From NCBI GenBank assembly GCA_036505615.1, contig DASXTB010000009.1, forward strand, positions 1-8,632: a stretch of 8,632 bases of DNA. Reading direction: 5' to 3'. The notes under the pieces are model-generated. The model was not told where the DNA came from and made no database searches. It worked only from the letters and a program-made list of their open reading frames with translations. Each line of letters starts with the position of its first letter. Position 1 is the stretch's first letter. This stretch comes from DASXTB01 sp036505615 (GTDB taxonomy: Bacteria; Acidobacteriota; UBA6911; JACQSX01). Position numbers and translations under genes: made by a program. Shown here one piece after another: positions 1-7,046 of this stretch.

Positions 1-718
1 GATATACCTTGGGCGGCCACAGAGGAACAGCGCGCAGTTTCAGGATCGCCGCGTGCCAGACCGCTTGCAGCGCAGATCGTGAGCCACCCATGCGGCGAAT
101 CGCCGCCTCAGAGGCGCCGTCTTTTTTCAGAAGGTCCGTCACTGTCATGCGATCCAAGTGATTTAGCCCCGCGTCAAAGGGCGAGTACTCATCTTTGAAA
201 TGGTCCAGGTATGGGGTGAGATACAACAAAGGGAGTTCCCACCACTGATGTTTCTCCAGAAAATCGGTTTCTCTTTGATTAAATCCGAAGCGTTTGAGAA
301 CGCTCGCATCCGCCAGCATTTCTTCCGTGTACATTTTTCCGTTGATAAAACGGATCATGTGTTCGCGTCGTGGATAATAAAGCGCAGGCAAATTGAATTC
401 CTTCACGTACCGCCAGTAAAGATCGTAGCCCGGCTTTGTAAAATGCTCCGCGCCCCCATCCGCGTACAGTCCGTCTGCCAGACCTGCGCGCACTGTCAGG
501 ACATGACCGCCTGTGCGTGAAGAGGCTTCCAGGACGACAACGTCGTGTCCGCGTCTCATCAATTCATAGGCGCACGAGAGGCCGGCAATTCCGGCGCCGG
601 CGATGATGACCTTCTTTGGTTGGCGTGACCGGGTTCGTTCAATGACGCCAAATGAAGCAGCCAGCGGCGCCCCCGCCAGCTTCAGTGCATCGCGCCGCGA
701 GATTGTTTGCTTACTCAT
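1..718 (-). CDS. Flavin-dependent amine oxidase (FAD/NAD(P)-binding), Tat-exported, 3' end outside the window
   Basis: Translating the minus strand from ATG at 718 gives 239 codons, open to the window edge, so the C-terminal part is missing. The N-terminus MSKQTISRRDALKLAGAPLA is a twin-arginine (Tat) leader: an SRRDALK motif followed by a short hydrophobic stretch, which suggests folding with cofactor before export. At about residues 39-62 there is a dinucleotide-binding Rossmann motif, VIIAGAGIAGLSCAYEL, ending in an acidic residue (VVVLEA). RTGGHVLT and YADGGAEHF follow, as in the flavin amine oxidase family (monoamine oxidase / phytoene desaturase-like). These enzymes oxidise amines or related substrates with FAD; the substrate cannot be read from this fragment. 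An AGGA motif lies 6 nt before ATG 718. An in-frame ATG at 724 is less likely because the GCAGG directly abuts it. The start is 13 bp after the stop of the upstream beta-barrel gene, so the two are probably cotranscribed. Family assignment is firm; substrate unknown. Confidence 0.85.
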   Translation of the reverse strand, partial: MSKQTISRRDALKLAGAPLAASFGVIERTRSRQPKKVIIAGAGIAGLSCAYELMRRGHDVVVLEASSRTGGHVLTVRAGLADGLYADGGAEHFTKPGYDLYWRYVKEFNLPALYYPRREHMIRFINGKMYTEEMLADASVLKRFGFNQRETDFLEKHQWWELPLLYLTPYLDHFKDEYSPFDAGLNHLDRMTVTDLLKKDGASEAAIRRMGGSRSALQAVWHAAILKLRAVPLWPPKVY

Positions 719-731
719 GTGCATCCTGCAT

Positions 732-1475
732 TTAAAAATTGAACTGCGTGGCGAAATAGGCGAGATTCTTCGACTCCGTCTGACCGGGGTGAACTACAAC
801 TCGCCCGCCTGCCATTAGCAGCGTCAATCGCCTGGATAATTTCCAGCGGGCGCCCACGTTAAACAAGATCTGATTCTCATGGGAATCGCGCAAACAAGTT
901 CCGTGAGCTTCAGAAACCAGTTCGAAGCTTCTGGTCAATTCACTCCCCACCGCCAGGCCGTAGATCAGTTGGTCCTTGTCGCGCTGGCGAATGTTATATC
1001 CAATCTCTCCGTTCACTGAGATGAAGCTCAAAGACTTTTCGAATTCCATGGGCAGCAGCAGCTCCCAATTCCTCTCCGCCAGGCCACGCCTTACGGCCGC
1101 CGGAGTGCTGAGGAATTGAAACTGAGGATACATTGATAAAGCCGCACCGCGCCGGTCTTCGTCCAAGAATCGCCACTTTACTCCGACAATCGAGTCTCCC
1201 GCTCCGCTGACCTTACGCTCCGGAGTTCGCATCACTTCCCAGGGGACTTCATATTTGATTTGCATCCGCGCCCCCTGTCCGTAATTAATGTCAAGCAGAG
1301 GCAATTGAAAGAGTTTTTCCCGGTGCGTCAGGTCAGCGGTAACGGCCAGGTTAATTTCCCAGTGGCCGCTCCCAGGCGTCCCCGGATCATCCGTTTTCAG
1401 TGGTGGTCCTCCCTGGGCGAGGAGGCGAACGCAAGTTGAAGCGACAAGAGCTATTATTATAGGTAGCTTGAACAC
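732..1475 (-). CDS. Secreted outer-membrane beta-barrel-like protein (MetA/transporter-type hypothetical)
   Basis: This is a 247-residue protein with a signal peptide: MFKLPIIIALVASTCVRLLA, predicted cleavage near LLAQG. The mature N-terminus, GGPPLKTDDPGTPGSGHWEI, is a pattern I associate with uncharacterised proteins related to the phenol-degradation MetA-type outer-membrane family. The rest alternates polar and aromatic/hydrophobic residues, as in beta-strands (for example QIKYEVPWEV, VGVKWRFLDE, LYGLAVGSEL-like stretches). It ends NLAYFATQFNF, with a terminal aromatic Phe typical of outer-membrane barrels inserted by the BAM machinery. The start is GTG at 1475, because an in-frame TGA lies just upstream; no clear Shine-Dalgarno is visible, so the start is less certain than the frame. 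Thirteen bases separate it from the amine oxidase downstream, suggesting a two-gene operon acting outside the cytoplasm. A passive pore or transport role is only an inference from the fold. Confidence 0.72.
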   Translation of the reverse strand: MFKLPIIIALVASTCVRLLAQGGPPLKTDDPGTPGSGHWEINLAVTADLTHREKLFQLPLLDINYGQGARMQIKYEVPWEVMRTPERKVSGAGDSIVGVKWRFLDEDRRGAALSMYPQFQFLSTPAAVRRGLAERNWELLLPMEFEKSLSFISVNGEIGYNIRQRDKDQLIYGLAVGSELTRSFELVSEAHGTCLRDSHENQILFNVGARWKLSRRLTLLMAGGRVVVHPGQTESKNLAYFATQFNF

Positions 1476-1490
1476 ATTCAGCGGAGAGAG

Positions 1491-1591
1491 GAGAGTCTCT
1501 CAAAACCGATGAAACCACGGCGAATACTGGGGAACGCGGCGCAGCTCTCAGGCCGCAACCAAAACGTCATTTAGTCATTGGTCATCGGTTT
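1491..1591. repeat. Degenerate copy of the 2134-2306 repeat arm, with a 10-bp inverted repeat
   Basis: Bases 1491-1532 align with the left arm of the 2134-2306 element: GAGAG, then CTCAAAA, then CCACGG, then ACTGGGGAAC, with scattered mismatches. In the same gap AAACCGATGA (1503-1512) is exactly complementary to TCATCGGTTT (1582-1591), enclosing 69 nt. Three direct copies of GTCAT occur at 1566, 1574 and 1581. No gene is visible. The stretch looks like an older, eroded insertion of the same repeat family; this is a visual alignment, not a scored one. Confidence 0.45.
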
Positions 1592-1604
1592 AAAGATTTT
1601 TGTT

Positions 1605-1635
1605 AGAAAAACAAGATGTGACATGTTTGTGTCAC
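1605..1635 (-). terminator. Possible intrinsic terminator of the 1632-2096 gene, or a regulatory palindrome
   Basis: On the minus strand the stop codon of the upstream gene runs into the perfect inverted repeat GTGACA-CAAACA-TGTCAC (1618-1635), followed by ATCTTGTTTTT. A six-base-pair stem with a T-rich tail a few bases later fits a weak rho-independent terminator. The stem is short and only half G/C, and the tail begins late. The same bases read on the plus strand resemble a dyad operator, so the role is uncertain. Confidence 0.35.
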
Positions 1636-2096
1636 GGGGATTTAATGATTCTTTTATCAATTTGCTCCTTCAACCTGTGTACCATGCTCGCGATCACCCG
1701 GCTGTTGCTCCAATGAACGGTTTGGCTGTCGCTCCATAGCAGCGCGTTGGTGCGCGCTTCAAGGAGTTTTAAAGTCAGCTTGTCGTGTTCCCGGGAACGA
1801 GGACCAGCCGTTTTGCCCGCTCTTCGGACTAGATCGAGTTGACTGATGTTCAGCACCACCAGGGCATCGGCGTTTTCGCGGCTTGCGACGATTTCAAACC
1901 GTCTCCATTTTGAAAACTCACGGCGCAGTCGATCAAATGTCTGCGGGCCGCCGGATTCATTTACCAGATAGATTTTCTTGATCTGGATCATCCTGTCATC
2001 GTTGGCGGCCTGCTGGGTCGAGGCGCTGCTTTGATTCGCTAAAACCATCGACCATACAGACGCTGCGATGATAATCGATAGATTGATAATTCTCAT
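1632..2096 (-). CDS. Secreted/periplasmic protein of unknown function
   Basis: The chosen start is ATG at 2096, giving 154 residues beginning MRIINLSIIIAASVWSMVLA, a good Sec signal peptide with likely cleavage around the NQSSA segment. An in-frame TTG at 2117 would add seven residues before the signal peptide and is less likely. No strong ribosome binding site is seen. The mature part has an alternating alpha/beta look: IKKIYLVNE, then FDRLRREFSKWRRFEIV, then ADALVVLNIS, then KLTLKLLEARTNALLWSDSQ, then a basic amphipathic C-terminus (HRLKEQIDKRIIKSP). The order 'strand, helix, ADA-hydrophobic strand, LLWS' recalls small acidobacterial secreted proteins in which a stress or envelope component measures a value against a partner, but I cannot name a family. 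There is no lipobox cysteine after the leader, so it is probably soluble in the periplasm. It lies immediately downstream of the 2134-2306 inverted-repeat element, which therefore occupies its promoter region. Confidence 0.65.
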   Translation of the reverse strand: MRIINLSIIIAASVWSMVLANQSSASTQQAANDDRMIQIKKIYLVNESGGPQTFDRLRREFSKWRRFEIVASRENADALVVLNISQLDLVRRAGKTAGPRSREHDKLTLKLLEARTNALLWSDSQTVHWSNSRVIASMVHRLKEQIDKRIIKSP

Positions 2097-2133
2097 TGGG
2101 TGTCCGATAAGCGGCAACTTACTGGAATACGGG

Positions 2134-2306
2134 GACCATTAGGAGAGCGTCTCAAAACTTTGAACCACGGGGGACACTGGGAACACTGGGAATTCAATGA
2201 TTTCTTTATCAATCAGATTTACTGCCATTTTCGAAAGCCCTTTCGGTCCCCGTGTTCCCAGTGTCCCCCCGTGGTTTCAAAATTTTGGGACAGCCTCATA
2301 GGGTCG
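2134..2306. repeat. Inverted-repeat element, MITE- or REP-like, without an ORF
   Basis: The left arm (about 2141-2190) and right arm (about 2248-2296) are imperfect reverse complements of each other. Both contain CTCAAAA or CCCAAAA, then TTTG, then ACCACGGGGG, then ACACTGGGAACAC. By eye they match at well over three-quarters of positions, and weaker matching extends to about 2134 and 2306. The loop (2191-2247) is AT-richer. Each arm carries ACACTGGGA-type internal direct repeats. No transposase, ORF or clear target-site duplication is visible. The transcript would fold into one long hairpin. Similar 'ACCACGG...ACACTGGG' intergenic repeats are, from memory, common in soil bacterial genomes. 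The element lies between two minus-strand genes, 38 bp upstream of the start at 2096 and 52 bp after the stop at 2358. Confidence 0.7.
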
Positions 2307-2357
2307 CCCGTGCGCGTGAAGCCATTCTTTCCCACGTTCTTCGAGTCGGATTTCCTT

Positions 2358-2744
2358 CTAGCTCCTGGTGATCTTGAAATCACCCTTGCGATTGCCGTGA
2401 TTCCAACTGCCGGTCATGGTGTTATTCTCTACTTTACCGTCGATCATGTAATGGATTTCGTTGCCTCTGCGGCTTTTCGCATCGGCCTCCATATGCACGG
2501 CATTGCTGTTCGCGTCGAACGTGCAATTCTTCAGCTCAACCGCGTTCGGACCGGGGTTCACGGTTCCAGTCAGAACCTTACCGTCCCACTTCAGTTCCAC
2601 TGTAACCGGGTTGCGGTCGGCCGCGCTCGGTCCCCAATCTCCTGTCCAGGTGCCGCTCAGCGGATCCGAGCTCTGCTGGAGCGCCGCCCCGGACGCCACC
2701 ATCGCGAAAAGGATAAATACCAGGCATACAGTTTTCACTCTCAT
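2358..2744 (-). CDS. Small secreted beta-rich protein of unknown function
   Basis: This is a 128-residue protein with a clear Sec signal peptide, MRVKTVCLVFILFAMVASGA, cleaved near GAALQ. The start ATG at 2744 is supported by a GGGGAGGG ribosome binding site about 4 nt upstream. The mature domain is about 105 residues. It opens with LSGTWTGDWGPS and closes with TMTGSWNHGNRKGDFKITRS, so a G-T-W and a G-S-W motif bracket the repeated beta-strand segments VTVELKWDGKVLTGTV, AVHMEADAKS and IHYMIDGKVE. This pattern is typical of small extracytoplasmic beta-barrel or sandwich proteins that I recall as hypothetical proteins in Acidobacteriota. There is no catalytic motif; a ligand- or surface-binding role is only a guess. 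It is followed downstream by the inverted-repeat element and preceded by a 172-bp gap with no other gene. Confidence 0.75.
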   Translation of the reverse strand: MRVKTVCLVFILFAMVASGAALQQSSDPLSGTWTGDWGPSAADRNPVTVELKWDGKVLTGTVNPGPNAVELKNCTFDANSNAVHMEADAKSRRGNEIHYMIDGKVENNTMTGSWNHGNRKGDFKITRS

Positions 2745-2916
2745 AAACCCTCCCCTAGTTGGATTTGAATAAATACTGCCACAAAAGTTGGAGACCGACT
2801 ACTTAATCCCAATTTCGCCGCGGCTCAGTATTTTTTCACACCTTCGTAGGATCGTTAAGCCAATTGCTACGGCAGAGAAGCCCATCCCCTCTCACGATTC
2901 TGGCTCCGGAAGGGAC

Positions 2917-3174
2917 TTACCTGCCCTTGCGTTTAGTAAGGAAATAGTCTGCGCTGGGCAACACCTGGAAGATTCCGATTTCGAAGAAATGACCGAAATG
3001 AATCAAGAACGCCCCCACTCCGATTGTCGAAATCACCAAACCCATTGCCGCTGAAACCGAGCGTCCAGTGGCTATCCAAATCCCCAGAGAAATGAGAAAA
3101 ATTCCGAGCAGAATTCCGCTCACGTCGAGGAGAGTGTAGAAGAATCGTTTAAAAATCTCTCGAAAACGTCCCAT
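2917..3174 (-). CDS. Small inner-membrane protein with two transmembrane helices
   Basis: The open frame extends up to 3261, but ATG at 3174 is the better start. It gives 85 residues beginning MGRFREIFKRFF, a basic amphipathic N-terminus, with GAGAG 7 nt upstream; the extra 29 residues of the longer form are hydrophilic and unlike a membrane protein. Two transmembrane segments follow: VSGILLGIFLISLGIWIATG (about residues 18-37) and GLVISTIGVGAFLIHFGHFF (about 45-64). They are joined by a short RSVSAAM loop, and the protein ends in a short charged tail (FLTKRKGR). By the positive-inside rule both termini are probably cytoplasmic. I recognise no family and no catalytic residues. It lies 117 bp after the stop of the large acyltransferase fusion, so cotranscription is possible but not shown. 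Confidence 0.6.
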   Translation of the reverse strand: MGRFREIFKRFFYTLLDVSGILLGIFLISLGIWIATGRSVSAAMGLVISTIGVGAFLIHFGHFFEIGIFQVLPSADYFLTKRKGR

Positions 3175-3291
3175 GATCAGACTCTCATAATTGTGAGTCG
3201 AGCCTCGCGGGAGACGATTGTCCATTGGCAAGCTCGGCCGCCGTGATTTCGTCGTTAACACTGCAAGCTTTAATATTCAACGTTTTAACAA

Positions 3292-5973
3292 TCAATAACT
3301 CGGGAGGTTCTTTCCAAGCTCTGCAACAGCGTCGTGCAGGGCCTGGGCGATGCGGTCTTCGGGCCGCTCTCCCGCCCCATGTGTTCTGAGCTCCTCTGGG
3401 CGGAGGGGCGTTCCGAAAATGATTTTAACTGGGAAGGGACGAGGCAGTACCCGTCCTCGAGGCAACGCCTGGAATGTCCCCTCGATCCAAACGGGGACAG
3501 CTTCAATTTCAAATCGATCGAGCAGCAAACCGATTCCTGGCTTGAATGACTGCAGCTTCCCGTCGGGAGATCGTTCTCCCTCCGGGAACCAAATCAGGTC
3601 TTTCTCACCCTTCAGCACTGCGGCCCCGAAGATCAAGCTGGAAAGGGCGCCCGATTCAGGATCCACCGGCACAACCCGGGCCAAGCGGCTGAAAGCGCGC
3701 GCCAAAGGATTGGCGAAAGCTGCGCCTGTCCAACCTCCCCAATAGGTGCGTCGCAGTTTTTCATAATCGAGAGCAGCAGCCAGCACGAAGGCATCCAGAT
3801 AGCTAACATGATTGGGCGTAAAAACAAAAGTCCGGGCTGGAAGGTTATCCAGACCTGAAACTTTCAAACGAAAGAACATCCGGACCAGTACACGGTTAAT
3901 ACTATAGAGGAGCCGGGCCACTGCTTTCGCGGGTAGGCTGAGTTCTCGGAGCCACCGTTTCTGCTTTTCAGAAAGCGCTGCCTCGGGATTTTCCAGAGGT
4001 TTAAATTGCGCCTTTGGCTCCTCTTCCCCTTGCTCGCTCACCTGCCTCAGCAGATCGCGCACGGTCTCGATTTTGCTGATCGCCTCGTCACTGAGCTCGA
4101 CGCCCGTGAGACGTCCAATTTCCAACGTAAGGTGCACCCACTCGAGAGAGTCGATGTTTAGATCGAGTCTTGGACTTGAATCGGGAGCCAGCGGCCGGTC
4201 AGAATAGCGCTCAGCCAACCACTCCCAAACTTTGGAAGCGGCCGGATTTTGCAACAACTGCCGATCTTCAGAGGACATTTCTTCAATTGAGATCGGCCCC
4301 CTGCGCTGGCTTATTTTCTGATCTTTGGCGGCCTTGTAACGTTCTTCTAAAATATTTCTGCGGATCTTCCCGAGCCGGGTGCGGGGAAGCCGTTCTGTGG
4401 TCAGGCGAAAGTCGGAGATGCGACGGTAAGAAGGAAGCGAAGCGGACTTCTCTTCAATTGCCTTCCGAATGCCTTCGTCCATCTTTTCAGGCTGATCAAA
4501 CTCACTCCTTCGCGGGACTACTAACGCCACCAACCGGCTTTCCTGTTGAAGAATTCCCACCTCCTGAATCAACGGATGGCTTTCATAGGCTTTTTCCACT
4601 TCTTCGGGCTGTATATTTTTGCCTCCTTCGGTCACGATTAATGTTGAGACTCGACCCGCAATGTGCAGGTATCCTTCGGGATCCAGAAAGCCGAGATCGC
4701 CGGTACGAAACCAACCATCACTGAAGGATTTTTCTGTTTCTTCCGGCAGATCACGGTAACCAGCGAAAACATTGGGACCTCGAGCCAGAACCTCTCCGGC
4801 GTTCTCAGTGCCAGCCTTGTCGTTTTCGGAGCTCTTGGATGTGTCGATCCGGATTTCCACTCCGGAGATTGGCTTACCTACGCTATCAAGATGAAGATCG
4901 CCGGGAGGTTTCAGTGTAAGCAGAGGAGCCGTTTCGGTGAGCCCATAGCCGATTGCCACTCGCCAACCCAGGCCCTCCAGGTTCCACGCCAGTTCGGGGT
5001 CCAGTGCCGCGCCTCCGGAAGCCAGAATCCGCAGGTCCGCTCCGAATTGGCGATGAAGCGGCGCGAGCAGGAATTTGCCCGTGTGAATTCTCAACTTGCG
5101 GGTGAAAAACTTGCTGGTCGCCAGCAGAGCCTCGAACAAGCGAGAAGCAAGCCGGCCGTGGGACTGAGCTCCTGAGGAGATTCCGGCGTACAGTGCCCGA
5201 TACAGGCGAGGCACTCCCAGGACCGCCGTTACTTTGCCTTCATGAATGGCACGCACAATCTGGGGGCCGGCCAGGGAATGGGGAAGGATAACGGAAGCCC
5301 CGCTCGACAGGGGATACAATATTCCAATGACAAAGGGATAGACATGATGCGAAGGCAGCGGAAGCAAGAGGCGGTCATCCGGCTTGAGAAAGGCCATATC
5401 GGACAGAACATTCAGTTGCCAAACGATGTTGCGGTGAGTCAGGGGTACGCCCTTCGGTTTGCCGGTGGTTCCCGAAGTATAGAAGAGAACGGCAACGTCG
5501 TCAGGATCTATCTTGGGAAGCTCTCCGTTCTGTTGCTTCACCATGCGGTGCCAGCTCGCTTCTTCCTCCTCCTCTGAATTGAGAAGGGCAATTCGAAGCC
5601 GGCTAGAGGACTTAGTCAGGCGTTGCTGATGGGATTCGGTGGTGAAAGCAATCGCGGCCCCGCTGTCCGAAATGATGTCGCCGAGCAGATCATCTTCGAT
5701 TTGGACATCCAGTGGGATTACCACTCCTCCCGCCCGCAGTATCGCCAGGCATACGGTGATCCAATCGGCACTATTTTCCGCGAGAAGAATGGCAGAATCG
5801 CCCTGCTTAAACTTCTCGTTCAGCAGTCCCTGAGCCAGTTCTCGCGCTTTTCGGCCCAGGGCGCTGTGGGAAATTGTTTGTGCCTCTTTTTTTCTAAAGA
5901 TCACCGCCGCTTGGCGATCTCCCCCCTCCTCCAGGGCGTCGACCAGCTCCTGCAGCGTTTCCAGGCGACCCAT
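3292..5973 (-). CDS. Three-domain fusion: acyl-CoA/ACP synthetase - acyl carrier protein - PlsC-type acyltransferase
   Basis: With residues numbered from a GTG at 5988 (898 aa), the first ~550 residues are an ANL-family AMP ligase. It has the ATP-binding loop FYTSGTTGKPKG (169-180), GYGLTETAP (347-355), WFRTGDLG (426-433) and the C-terminal catalytic lysine K541 in RTRLGKIRRN. Residues ~580-650 form an acyl carrier protein, with NIDSLEW giving Ser614 as the phosphopantetheine site. Residues ~690-898 are a PlsC/LPLAT acyltransferase with NHVSYLD (H727-x4-D732), FPEGERS (801-807) and VPVWIEGT (831-838). All key residues are present, so it should be active: the ligase activates a fatty acid, the carrier may hold it, and the acyltransferase would transfer it to a lysophospholipid or other alcohol at the membrane face. 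Escherichia coli Aas fuses the same two enzymes in the opposite order and has no carrier domain. ATG at 5973 (residue 6) is chosen because the AAGGGGA motif touches the GTG; its spacing to the ATG, about 14 nt, is long, so the start is uncertain. A TATGAT hexamer at 6018-6023 could be a -10 box without a clear -35. Confidence 0.92.
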   Translation of the reverse strand: MGRLETLQELVDALEEGGDRQAAVIFRKKEAQTISHSALGRKARELAQGLLNEKFKQGDSAILLAENSADWITVCLAILRAGGVVIPLDVQIEDDLLGDIISDSGAAIAFTTESHQQRLTKSSSRLRIALLNSEEEEEASWHRMVKQQNGELPKIDPDDVAVLFYTSGTTGKPKGVPLTHRNIVWQLNVLSDMAFLKPDDRLLLPLPSHHVYPFVIGILYPLSSGASVILPHSLAGPQIVRAIHEGKVTAVLGVPRLYRALYAGISSGAQSHGRLASRLFEALLATSKFFTRKLRIHTGKFLLAPLHRQFGADLRILASGGAALDPELAWNLEGLGWRVAIGYGLTETAPLLTLKPPGDLHLDSVGKPISGVEIRIDTSKSSENDKAGTENAGEVLARGPNVFAGYRDLPEETEKSFSDGWFRTGDLGFLDPEGYLHIAGRVSTLIVTEGGKNIQPEEVEKAYESHPLIQEVGILQQESRLVALVVPRRSEFDQPEKMDEGIRKAIEEKSASLPSYRRISDFRLTTERLPRTRLGKIRRNILEERYKAAKDQKISQRRGPISIEEMSSEDRQLLQNPAASKVWEWLAERYSDRPLAPDSSPRLDLNIDSLEWVHLTLEIGRLTGVELSDEAISKIETVRDLLRQVSEQGEEEPKAQFKPLENPEAALSEKQKRWLRELSLPAKAVARLLYSINRVLVRMFFRLKVSGLDNLPARTFVFTPNHVSYLDAFVLAAALDYEKLRRTYWGGWTGAAFANPLARAFSRLARVVPVDPESGALSSLIFGAAVLKGEKDLIWFPEGERSPDGKLQSFKPGIGLLLDRFEIEAVPVWIEGTFQALPRGRVLPRPFPVKIIFGTPLRPEELRTHGAGERPEDRIAQALHDAVAELGKNLPSY

Positions 5974-6089
5974 ATTCTTAGAATACACTCCCCTTCGGCG
6001 CCGCCAAAGAAGCGGAGATCATAAAACCGGAATTGCGGACCAGGCTATTGGCTGGGAAATTTGAAGACTGAGCGGTCTGTACTCGAATT

Positions 6090-7046
6090 TTATCCCTCGA
6101 ACCGAACTGAACGCGTGTCTCGTTCTTGGCCGGTCGGAACGCTCAGCGGGCCGTACAGTTCCGGGCGGCGCGCTCTCAGCCAGCGACGGCCGGAAGATGT
6201 CGGCAGTACTGCCGCCTCCAAATCGGCAATTACCATGTCGTCGCCGGCTTTGCCGGTTTCGGTCAGGATTTCACCATAGGGATCAAGAATCATTGCATTG
6301 CCTGTCCGGACTTCGTCATCGTCCGGGCCTACTCCATTGCTGAAAATCAGAAACATTCCGTTGTCATGCGCGCGCGCCGGCAACCAGCGCATCAACCATG
6401 CTCGGCCTTTGGGGCCTCGGAACTCCGCTTCGATTGCAGACGGATTTTCGGTACGGCGTTCCCACAACATGGGATCAATCCGACCCATTGCCCGAGGGCT
6501 TCGCGACTGACAGCCACCCGTTTGATGTGGAGCCAGCAGGATCTCAGCGCCCATCAAGGCGGTGATGCGGGCATTTTCGATTATGTTGTTGTCGTAACAA
6601 ATTAGCACACCGGCTCGGCATCCTTGAGGCATATCGAAGACAGTGTACGAGTTGCCCGCTTTAATGTGAGGGCTGATAAAAACGTGCAGTTTGCGATGGC
6701 AGGCAAAATTGCCATCGGGCATCGCAACCACGTAGCTGTTGTAAAGCGACCCATCCTGCGCCCGCTCAATGAGGCCGGCGCCAATCGTCATACTGCGCTC
6801 GCGGGAAAGTGACTGCAGCAGTCGAGTTGAAGGACCGGTGGGAATAGGCTCGGCTAACGCTTCAATTTCTTCGCCAGATAGCTTTCGGACATGCCAATAG
6901 CCGTTGATGCACATTTCCGGGAATACGATCAGTTCCACTCCGCGCGCCGCGGCTCGCTCGACGAACGCACAAATCTTATTCAGGTTGGCCGACTTATCGC
7001 CCGGCACATGATGGAATTGCACCGATGCAGCACGAATATTGTTCAT
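6090..7046 (-). CDS. Nitrilase-superfamily carbon-nitrogen hydrolase
   Basis: This 318-residue protein spans the usual full length of the family. It carries the catalytic glutamate E44 (VFPEMCINGYW), lysine K119 (CHRKLHVF) and nucleophile cysteine C150 (VLICYDNNI). The segment GAEILLAPHQTGGC, an insertion around 173-215 and the ending RRWLRARRPELYGPL are what I expect of an uncharacterised amidase-like branch. Such enzymes hydrolyse amides, nitriles or N-carbamoyl compounds, releasing ammonia; the substrate is not predictable here. No signal peptide is seen, so it is cytoplasmic. The start ATG 7046 has AGGA about 7 nt upstream. The second structural glutamate found in many nitrilases, about 7-8 residues after the lysine, appears to be Pro126/His127 here. 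It ends 101 bp before the fusion enzyme, so a shared transcript is possible. Confidence 0.88.
   Translation of the reverse strand: MNNIRAASVQFHHVPGDKSANLNKICAFVERAAARGVELIVFPEMCINGYWHVRKLSGEEIEALAEPIPTGPSTRLLQSLSRERSMTIGAGLIERAQDGSLYNSYVVAMPDGNFACHRKLHVFISPHIKAGNSYTVFDMPQGCRAGVLICYDNNIIENARITALMGAEILLAPHQTGGCQSRSPRAMGRIDPMLWERRTENPSAIEAEFRGPKGRAWLMRWLPARAHDNGMFLIFSNGVGPDDDEVRTGNAMILDPYGEILTETGKAGDDMVIADLEAAVLPTSSGRRWLRARRPELYGPLSVPTGQERDTRSVRFEG

Noticed and set aside
2100..2768. 222-residue plus-strand open frame
   Set aside because: It runs antisense across the secreted gene at 2358-2744, which has a signal peptide and a strong ribosome site, and across the repeat element. It shows no domain or membrane pattern.
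4170..5175. Two long plus-strand frames of 184 and 170 codons
   Set aside because: Both are antisense to the well-supported ligase domain and carry no recognisable motif; long antisense frames are expected in coding DNA of this composition.
6126..6605. 159-residue plus-strand frame
   Set aside because: Antisense to the C-N hydrolase, whose three catalytic residues are in the opposite frame; cysteine- and arginine-rich composition without a domain.
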